The translations under genes and the position numbers were made by a program. Of a stretch of 7,209 nt of DNA, positions 1 to 5,012 are shown piece after piece (the first letter of the stretch is position 1; each line of letters begins with the position of its first letter). Where the stretch lies: NCBI GenBank assembly GCA_018058125.1, contig JAGPCH010000066.1, positions 1 to 7,209 on the forward strand. Reading direction: 5' to 3'. The stretch comes from Ignavibacteria bacterium. Lineage in GTDB: Bacteria > Bacteroidota > Ignavibacteria > Tepidaquicellales > Tepidaquicellaceae. The notes below the pieces were generated by a model. It did no database searches. It worked only from the letters and a program-made list of their open reading frames with translations, and was not told the origin of the DNA.

Positions 1-494
1 TGTGTGCCGATCGACTGTGCAGCATCTTCTATTACTTTAAGACCGTGTTTGGTTGCGATATCCATTATCATGTCCATTTCACAGCTCTGACCGTAAAGGT
101 GAACCGGTAAAATTGCTTTTGTCTTTACAGTAATGAGAGACTCTATCTTTTCCGGGTCTATATTATATGTAACAGGATCGCAGTCAACAAAAACAGGCTT
201 TGCATTTAATCTGCTTACGACACCCGCTGTTGCAAAGAAAGAATAAGTAGGCATGATCACTTCGTCTGCCGGCATTATATCAATAGCCATTAGTGCAATA
301 AGCAATGCATCCGTTCCTGAAGATACTCCGATTGAATATTTACAATCGAGATATTCGCACAAATTCTTTTCCATAAGATCCACGTCAGGTCCGAGGATCA
401 GATACTGTGACCGTGCAACTCTCAGCATTGCTTCTTCAGCTTCTGTCTTTATTGTTTCATACTGGGCTTTTAAATCTAATAACGGAACTTTCAT
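1..494 (-). CDS. wbpE: WbpE-like DegT/DnrJ/EryC1 aminotransferase, C-terminus cut by window edge
   Basis: This is a PLP-dependent sugar aminotransferase. It probably transfers an amino group to the C3 keto group of the WbpB product in UDP-diacetamido-glucuronate synthesis. The frame opens with an ATG at 494 and runs to the left edge without a stop, giving 164 codons plus two bases; whole family members are about 360-400 residues. Visible family marks are the start [12 protein letters not shown], the cofactor-phosphate loop SSGTDA (58-63), PTYSFFATA (82-90), VHLYGQ (131-136) and EDAAQS (156-161), where Asp157 should contact the PLP ring nitrogen. The PLP-binding lysine would lie beyond the edge. 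It follows ugd after 53 bases and has no clear Shine-Dalgarno; its leader contains a heptamer array. The family is certain. The WbpE assignment rests on the neighbouring wbpA, wbpB and wbpD genes, since other DegT-family sugar aminotransferases look similar in this half. Confidence 0.88.
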   Translation of the reverse strand, partial: MKVPLLDLKAQYETIKTEAEEAMLRVARSQYLILGPDVDLMEKNLCEYLDCKYSIGVSSGTDALLIALMAIDIMPADEVIMPTYSFFATAGVVSRLNAKPVFVDCDPVTYNIDPEKIESLITVKTKAILPVHLYGQSCEMDMIMDIATKHGLKVIEDAAQSIGT

Positions 495-520
495 TTATTT
501 TTAATTTGAATAATTTTTAA

Positions 521-555
521 TACCTAATACCTATTACCTATTACTTATTACTTAA
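521..555. repeat. Degenerate heptamer tandem array, TACCTAA type, five units
   Basis: Five consecutive 7-base units read on the + strand as TACCTAA, TACCTAT, TACCTAT, TACTTAT and TACTTAA. The last unit runs into the 3' end of ugd, so the ugd stop codon (550-548) lies inside the array. Two further 7-base steps to the left, TGAATAA at 507 and TTTTTAA at 514, keep the period and the TAA ending, so an older array may have been longer. The unit is the same as in the perfect array at 3577, and in the same orientation relative to transcription. The function is unknown. Confidence 0.85.
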
Positions 556-1858
556 CAAGCCTTCTTCCAATACTACTGTAATAAAATCCAAGCTTTTCCA
601 TCTGATTTAAATCATACAGATTTCTTCCGTCAAATATTACTTTTGCTTTCATGTTTTTAGTAACCTTTTCAAAGTCAGGTGTTCTGAAAACTGACCACTC
701 TGTTGCAATGACAAGAGCATCTGCATCTTTGAGAGCATCATAATGATCTGTTACAAATTCAATCTTATCACCAAGCAACTTTTTAACATTTTCCATTGCT
801 TCCGGATCATAAGCGGTAATGGAAGCTCCTTCATTTATTAATTTATCTATTATATATAATGCCGGTGCCTCTCTGATGTCATCAGTATCGGGTTTGAATG
901 CAAGTCCCCATAAAGCGATCTTTTTTCCTTTGAGATCATTATTGAAATATTCCTTAATTTTCGGAACGATGACTGTCTTCTGCATCTCATTTATTCTCAT
1001 CACAGAATCCAGAATTTCAAAATCATATCCGTATTGCTTGGCTGATTTATAAAGAGCGCTTACATCTTTCGGAAAACAGCTTCCGCCGTATCCAATACCC
1101 GGGAATAAAAATCTTTTACCGATCCTGGTATCATTTCCCATTCCTATTCTTACAAGATCAACATCAGCGCCTATCCTTTCACAGATATTTGCTATCTCAT
1201 TCATAAAAGTAATTCTAGTTGCCAGATATGAATTTGATGCATACTTGGTTAATTCGGATGAACGCTCATCCATAAACACTATGGGATTTCCCTGTCTTAC
1301 AAACGGCGCGAAAAGATCTTCCATCATCTTTCTTGCTTTTTCGGATTTCGTGCCGATGACGATCCTGTCCGGTTTCATGAAATCATCTACAGCAAGTCCT
1401 TCTCTTAAAAATTCAGGATTTGAAACCACATCAAATTCAATATCCGTATTTTTGGAAACTGCAGCCCGTACGAGCTCTGCAGTACCAACAGGTACAGTGC
1501 TTTTATTAACTATGACTTTATAGTTTGTGATAATTTTTCCCAGCTCATCAGCAACTCCCAGTATGTAGGAAAGATCTGCCGAACCGTCCTCTCCCGGAGG
1601 AGTTGGCAGTGCAAGGAAAATTATGTCAGCGTGATCTGTCGCTTCTTTAAGGTTTGTAGTGAATTTTAATCTGCCCTCAGATACGTTCCTTTCAAAATAT
1701 GTATCCAGATCGGGTTCGTAAATAGGCATTATGTTGTTCTTCAGTTTTTCAACTTTCTCAATGTTATTATCAACACATATAACATCATTACCTGTATCAG
1801 CGAGACAGGTTCCTGTAACAAGACCGACATAGCCGGTTCCAACTATAGCTAATTTCAT
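548..1858 (-). CDS. ugd: UDP-glucose 6-dehydrogenase
   Basis: This cytoplasmic enzyme oxidises UDP-glucose to UDP-glucuronic acid in two NAD-dependent steps. The 436 residues are a full-length family member. The N-terminal Rossmann fold has GTGYVG (7-12) and Asp30 for the NAD ribose, followed by PIYEPDL near 45, STVPVGT near 119-126 and NPEFLREG near 147-154. The active-site loop is GYGGSCFPKD with the catalytic cysteine at position 261. A C-terminal UDP-binding domain follows, with KIALWGLAFKPDTDDIREAP. The GGSCFPKD loop separates it from the UDP-N-acetylhexosamine dehydrogenase encoded at 3641-4948, which has GGHCIP. The ATG start gives the Rossmann fold in its usual place, and an AAAGGAAA lies upstream at a rather long spacing of about 13 bases. 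It sits between wbpD and wbpE, interrupting that pathway set. TuaD is an alternative name for the same activity. Confidence 0.95.
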   Translation of the reverse strand: MKLAIVGTGYVGLVTGTCLADTGNDVICVDNNIEKVEKLKNNIMPIYEPDLDTYFERNVSEGRLKFTTNLKEATDHADIIFLALPTPPGEDGSADLSYILGVADELGKIITNYKVIVNKSTVPVGTAELVRAAVSKNTDIEFDVVSNPEFLREGLAVDDFMKPDRIVIGTKSEKARKMMEDLFAPFVRQGNPIVFMDERSSELTKYASNSYLATRITFMNEIANICERIGADVDLVRIGMGNDTRIGKRFLFPGIGYGGSCFPKDVSALYKSAKQYGYDFEILDSVMRINEMQKTVIVPKIKEYFNNDLKGKKIALWGLAFKPDTDDIREAPALYIIDKLINEGASITAYDPEAMENVKKLLGDKIEFVTDHYDALKDADALVIATEWSVFRTPDFEKVTKNMKAKVIFDGRNLYDLNQMEKLGFYYSSIGRRLVK

Positions 1859-1870
1859 TTATTAAAATAT

Positions 1871-1877
1871 TTCCTTT
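1871..1877 (-). promoter_or_regulatory. Probable ribosome binding site of ugd
   Basis: The minus strand reads AAAGGAA here, with 13 bases between the AGGA core and the ATG at 1858. The core matches a Shine-Dalgarno sequence, but the spacing is longer than usual, so it may be weak. The rest of this 73-base spacer is AT-rich, with no heptamer array and no stem-loop that I can see. Confidence 0.45.
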
Positions 1878-1931
1878 CTTTTATAAATTTAAATTTTGAG
1901 TGTTATATTTCTATTTTAGTATAAATTAAAA

Positions 1932-2510
1932 TCAGTTTTCTGCTACAATTCCTTCGGAAAGTCTGTAACTCTTCTTAGATTTTTCACAATATGCAATTCC
2001 CTCTTTATCAAATTCTAGTCTTACTCCTGCTTCACTTACCCAGCCTTTTATTTTTCCCGGGTTTCCGGTTATTAATGCAAAATCAGGTACATCTCTTGTG
2101 ACTACTGCTCCGGCTCCTATGAGAGAATGCTTACCAATTGTCACTCCGCAAACTATAGTAGCATTCGCTCCAATCGAAGCGCCTTCCTTTACTAAAGTTT
2201 TTGAATAAAATTCTGAACCTCTCTGCGGGTATTTGCATTTAGGCAAAAGGATGTTAGTGAAAACCATTGACGGTCCGCAGAAAACATAATCTTCCAGTGT
2301 TACACCTTCATATACAGAAACATTATTTTGTATCTTACAAAAATTTCCGACTGATACATTGTTCCCGATATTAACATTCTGACCAAGCGTACATCCTTCG
2401 CCGATGACTGCAGCTGATTGAATATGTGAAAAATGCCAGACAGAAGTTCCATTTCCTATTTTAACATTTTCATCAACAATAGCTGTAGGATGAACTTTGA
2501 AGTCGGACAT
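1932..2510 (-). CDS. wbpD: WbpD-like UDP-sugar 3-N-acetyltransferase, left-handed beta-helix
   Basis: This is predicted to acetylate the C3 amino group of UDP-2-acetamido-3-amino-2,3-dideoxy-glucuronate using acetyl-CoA, completing UDP-diacetamido-glucuronate. The 192 residues match the usual length of WbpD/WlbB proteins. Nearly the whole chain from VHPTA (6-10) to about 165 is hexapeptide repeats of the left-handed beta-helix type, for example VKIGNG, ASIGAN, VTIGKH and SLIGAG. The WbpD-like signatures are SVWHFSHI (23-30), a loop GPSMVFTN followed by the insertion with PKCKYPQRG, and the late ITGNPGKIKGWV. The ATG start is fixed because the first repeat begins only five residues later. There is no Shine-Dalgarno; the leader is built of AAGTTAA repeats ending four bases before the ATG. 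It lies 67 bases after wbpB. A different sugar O- or N-acetyltransferase is possible from the fold alone, but the context favours WbpD. Confidence 0.92.
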   Translation of the reverse strand: MSDFKVHPTAIVDENVKIGNGTSVWHFSHIQSAAVIGEGCTLGQNVNIGNNVSVGNFCKIQNNVSVYEGVTLEDYVFCGPSMVFTNILLPKCKYPQRGSEFYSKTLVKEGASIGANATIVCGVTIGKHSLIGAGAVVTRDVPDFALITGNPGKIKGWVSEAGVRLEFDKEGIAYCEKSKKSYRLSEGIVAEN

Positions 2511-2514
2511 TTAT

Positions 2515-2549
2515 AAGTTAAAAGTTAAAAGTTAATATTTAAAAGTTGA
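2515..2549. repeat. Heptamer tandem array, AAGTTAA type, five units
   Basis: The + strand shows AAGTTAA three times exactly (2515-2535), then TATTTAA and AAGTTGA in the same period. On the transcribed sense the unit is TTAACTT. The array takes up half of the 67-base spacer and ends four bases upstream of the wbpD start codon, so it makes up the 5' leader of that gene. The unit differs from the TACCTAA arrays at three of seven positions, and TACTTAA at 549-555 is intermediate between the two. Confidence 0.8.
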
Positions 2550-2577
2550 ATTCTGTAACTTTCAAAAATTATTAAAA

Positions 2578-3549
2578 TCATTTTATCATATCTTTCTGCG
2601 CGCGCTCGAGTGTCTCCAATACTTCAATTGCATTCTCACCGTCAGTTCGGGGTGTTATGTTGTTTTTAATACAATCCGCAAAATGACTCTGTTCGATCTC
2701 AAGCGGCTGAGTTGTGTCAAATTCAATATTCTCAAAATCAGCATCTTTCTTTACCGGTAAACCATCTATAATTTCAAATCCTTTTTTAAAATACTGAAGT
2801 TTATTTTCTGATAAGGTATCTTCGAAAACCATCATCGCCTTATCGCCAATTACTACCAGTCTCTGCTCTTTAAAAGGATGAAGCCAGCTTACATAAATAT
2901 GGGCATGCACATTACCTTTAAAATTCAGATAAGTAAGAGTTGTATCCTGAATTCCATCCTGTACGAAAATTGCACCTGTAGCCGACACTTCTTCAGGAAT
3001 GCATCCTGTCAGAAACTGTATTACCGAAATATCATGCGGAGCAAAACTCCATAATATATTTTCTTCCTTTCTTATGTTTCCCAGATTGAGCCTGTTGCTG
3101 TATATATACTGAAGCTTACCAAGCTTACCGCTGTCTATATATTCTTTCAGTTTTAATATTGCAGGATGATAAAGCAGCAAATGCCCGACCATTAGAATAA
3201 GACCTTTTTCTATAGCAAGTTTGTTCAGAACTTTTGCTTCAGATGAATTCAATGTAATTGGTTTCTCAACCAAAACATTTTTCCCGGCATTTAGTATTTT
3301 CATTGTGATCTCAAAATGAGATTCAGCCGGAGTAGAAACTATCACTGCATTAATTTCAGTATCGGATAAAATGACATTTATATCCGGAGTGAATTTAATA
3401 TCTTCGGATATAAGTTCTACTCTCTCCTTAGAATCCGGTCCACTATCTGCGCAATATTTTAAATCCTTCCCGAACAATTTGTATGCAGTCTTTACATGGT
3501 TCATTCCCCATTTACCGCAACCGATCACTGCTATGTTTATTCCTGACAT
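2578..3549 (-). CDS. wbpB: WbpB-like UDP-GlcNAcA 3-dehydrogenase, Gfo/Idh/MocA family
   Basis: This is predicted to oxidise C3 of UDP-GlcNAc-uronic acid to the 3-keto sugar, the substrate of the WbpE aminotransferase. In characterised WbpB/WbpE pairs the NADH is recycled on the enzyme with 2-oxoglutarate; whether that holds here cannot be seen. The 323 residues are normal for the family. The N-terminal NAD-binding fold has GCGKWG (10-15), then STPAESH and VEKPITL with Lys96 as the conserved EKP lysine. The C-terminal domain has GHLLLYHPA, SNRLNLGNIRKEEN and WSFAPHDIS with His172; this stretch is typical of WbpB/WlbA rather than general Gfo/Idh/MocA enzymes. The ATG start leaves two residues before the Rossmann strand. 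No good Shine-Dalgarno is seen immediately upstream, and a perfect heptamer array begins 27 bases before the start. It follows wbpA after 91 bases, the longest spacer in the window. Confidence 0.93.
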   Translation of the reverse strand: MSGINIAVIGCGKWGMNHVKTAYKLFGKDLKYCADSGPDSKERVELISEDIKFTPDINVILSDTEINAVIVSTPAESHFEITMKILNAGKNVLVEKPITLNSSEAKVLNKLAIEKGLILMVGHLLLYHPAILKLKEYIDSGKLGKLQYIYSNRLNLGNIRKEENILWSFAPHDISVIQFLTGCIPEEVSATGAIFVQDGIQDTTLTYLNFKGNVHAHIYVSWLHPFKEQRLVVIGDKAMMVFEDTLSENKLQYFKKGFEIIDGLPVKKDADFENIEFDTTQPLEIEQSHFADCIKNNITPRTDGENAIEVLETLERAQKDMIK

Positions 3550-3576
3550 TTCAATACTTTTCTAATCAAATTTTTG

Positions 3577-3635
3577 TACCTAATACCTAATACCTAATAC
3601 CTAATACCTAATACCTAATACCTAATACCTAATAC
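3577..3635. repeat. Perfect heptamer tandem array, TACCTAA x 8.4
   Basis: Eight exact, uninterrupted copies of TACCTAA (3577-3632) are followed by a partial TAC. On the transcribed strand the unit reads TTAGGTA. The array fills most of the spacer between the wbpA stop codon (3643-3641) and the wbpB start (3549). The lack of any mismatch suggests recent expansion or active homogenisation, since the related array at 521 has decayed. It is too short in unit and has no spacers, so it is not CRISPR. Confidence 0.97.
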
Positions 3636-3640
3636 TTTAC

Positions 3641-4948
3641 TTAAGCTTTAAACAACTTCTTACCTTTGAATTTCTTAAAAGCATTTCGCGAATCCACAAT
3701 GATCTTTGCACTGTCATATATCATTTTGTGATCATAATATGAATGATCAGTAGAAAGTAAAACCAGATCATACTTAGCTATATTTTTTTTATTTAAAGGA
3801 ACAGACTTCTTTTTAAACTCATACTTTCTGAGCTTAGGTATCATTGTTACATATTCATCATTATAATCGACAGTAGCACCTTCATCCTGAAGCAGCTCGA
3901 TAAGTTTAAGAGAAGGGGATTCTCTCAGATCATCTATATCTTTTTTATATGAAAGCCCGAGAATAAGTATTTTAGATCCTTTAATACATTTCTTGTTCTC
4001 ATTAAGAGCATGATTAACTTTATGAACAACAAATTCCGGCATGGCTGTATTTATTTCTCCGGCAAGCTCAATGAACTTGGTAGAAATTTCATACTCTCTG
4101 GCTTTCCATGTAAGATAAAACGGATCGATAGGAATACAATGTCCGCCGAGACCGGGTCCAGGGTAAAAAGGAGTATATCCGAAAGGCTTAGTGGATGCAG
4201 CTTCAATAACTTCCCAGACATCTATTCCCATTTTATCAAACACTACTTTTAATTCGTTTACGAGAGCTATGTTTATGGATCTGAAAATGTTTTCAAGCAA
4301 CTTGGCAGACTCTGCAGCTTTGGTGGAAGATACAGGTACAACTTCAACGATCACTTTTTCATAGATCAGTTTTCCAATCTCTGTACATTTTTTAGTAACA
4401 CCTCCGAGTACTTTTGGAATAGTTGCTGTCGAATATTTTTCGTTATTCGGATCTTCTCTTTCGGGTGAAAAGCAAAGATAAAAATCTTTACCGACCTTCA
4501 GACCTTTCGATTCAAATATTTTGAGAAGTATCTCATCGGTAGTCCCGGGATAGGTAGTACTTTCCAGTGAAATGAAATGTCCTTTACGGATATATTTCCC
4601 TATCGTCTCTGCTGTATTTACGACATAGCTCATATCAGGCTCACGATTAACATTCAAAGGAGTCGGCACGCAGATAATTATGGCATCCACATCTTTTAAT
4701 CTTTTAAAATCAGTTGTGGCTGTAAGTGTTTTTTGATTTACCGTGTCTTTGATTTTTTCAGACGGAATGTGTTTAATGTATGATTTTTTTTCTTTTAAGA
4801 TCTTATTTATCTTAAATTCATCAAGATCAAAGCCTACGACCTTAATCCCTTTTCCGGCAAATTCCAAAGCAAGTGGAAGTCCTACATAACCAAGTCCTAT
4901 GATGCCGACTGAAAATTTATTTTCAGTAACTTTATTTTTTAAATCCAA
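3641..4948 (-). CDS. wbpA: WbpA-like UDP-N-acetyl-D-glucosamine 6-dehydrogenase
   Basis: This oxidises UDP-GlcNAc to UDP-N-acetylglucosaminuronic acid with NAD, the first step of the diacetamido-uronate pathway. The 435 residues are full length. The N-terminal Rossmann fold carries GLGYVG (18-23) with Asp41 for NAD, then SYIKHIPSE (56-64), characteristic of the WbpA branch, and VPTPL (94-98). The active-site loop is PGPGLGGHCIPIDPFYLTWKARE with the catalytic cysteine at 271. The C-terminal domain has KILILGLSYKKDIDDLRESP. The IPIDPFYLTWKA stretch fits WbpA/VipA-type enzymes better than WecC, which acts on UDP-ManNAc; a WbpO/TviB-like UDP-GalNAc preference cannot be excluded. The start is TTG: it is preceded by AAGGGA at a good distance, an in-frame stop lies at 4972-4970, and no methionine codon occurs before the NAD motif. 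It lies 64 bases after the kinase gene. Confidence 0.93.
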   Translation of the reverse strand: MDLKNKVTENKFSVGIIGLGYVGLPLALEFAGKGIKVVGFDLDEFKINKILKEKKSYIKHIPSEKIKDTVNQKTLTATTDFKRLKDVDAIIICVPTPLNVNREPDMSYVVNTAETIGKYIRKGHFISLESTTYPGTTDEILLKIFESKGLKVGKDFYLCFSPEREDPNNEKYSTATIPKVLGGVTKKCTEIGKLIYEKVIVEVVPVSSTKAAESAKLLENIFRSINIALVNELKVVFDKMGIDVWEVIEAASTKPFGYTPFYPGPGLGGHCIPIDPFYLTWKAREYEISTKFIELAGEINTAMPEFVVHKVNHALNENKKCIKGSKILILGLSYKKDIDDLRESPSLKLIELLQDEGATVDYNDEYVTMIPKLRKYEFKKKSVPLNKKNIAKYDLVLLSTDHSYYDHKMIYDSAKIIVDSRNAFKKFKGKKLFKA

Positions 4949-4951
4949 GTA

Positions 4952-4960
4952 TTTCCCTTC
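4952..4960 (-). promoter_or_regulatory. Ribosome binding site that fixes the TTG start of wbpA
   Basis: The minus strand reads GAAGGGAAA here, with six bases between the GGG and the TTG at 4948. It is the clearest Shine-Dalgarno in the window. Together with the upstream in-frame stop at 4972-4970 it supports the non-ATG start. Confidence 0.7.
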
Positions 4961-4975
4961 TGATAATTTTTAATT

Positions 4976-5005
4976 TTTATGTTAAATATTAAGATTGAAT
5001 GTCAA
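4976..5005 (-). promoter_or_regulatory. Possible sigma70-like promoter before wbpA
   Basis: The minus strand has an exact TTGACA at 5005-5000. Possible -10 boxes are TAACAT at 4984-4979 (15-base spacing) or CATAAA at 4981-4976 (18-base spacing); each matches TATAAT at four of six positions. It would allow the sugar genes to be transcribed apart from the kinase gene. The spacer is so AT-rich that chance -10 matches are expected, and the organism's own promoter consensus is unknown, so this is only a candidate. Confidence 0.22.
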
Positions 5006-5012
5006 TTAATTT

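Noticed and set aside
253..504. Plus-strand open frame of 83 codons
   Set aside because: It lies opposite the aminotransferase gene, whose minus-strand translation matches a known family throughout. The plus-strand product resembles nothing.
819..1523. Two plus-strand open frames (819-1052, 1245-1523)
   Set aside because: Both lie fully inside ugd on the opposite strand and have no recognisable product; they are shadows.
1859..1931. Terminator or heptamer array in the wbpD-ugd spacer
   Set aside because: Only AT-rich sequence with short self-complementary AAATTT runs is seen; there is no GC stem, no T-tract after a stem and no steady seven-base period.
3577..3635. CRISPR array or telomere-like repeat
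   Set aside because: The units are seven bases long with no spacers, so this is not CRISPR. TTAGGTA resembles telomeric TTAGGG only in part, and the array sits between two genes of a bacterial operon.
3371..4252. Two plus-strand open frames (3371-3565, 4010-4252)
   Set aside because: They mirror wbpB and wbpA and show no domain or ribosome binding site of their own.
3641..4948. WecC-type UDP-ManNAc dehydrogenase
   Set aside because: The active-site loop continues as CIPIDPFYLTWKA and SYIKHIPSE is present, as in the WbpA branch; the other wbp genes support this.
4964..4984. Fourth heptamer array (TAATTTT) before wbpA
   Set aside because: Only two copies are clear, in a nearly pure A/T stretch, which is expected by chance.
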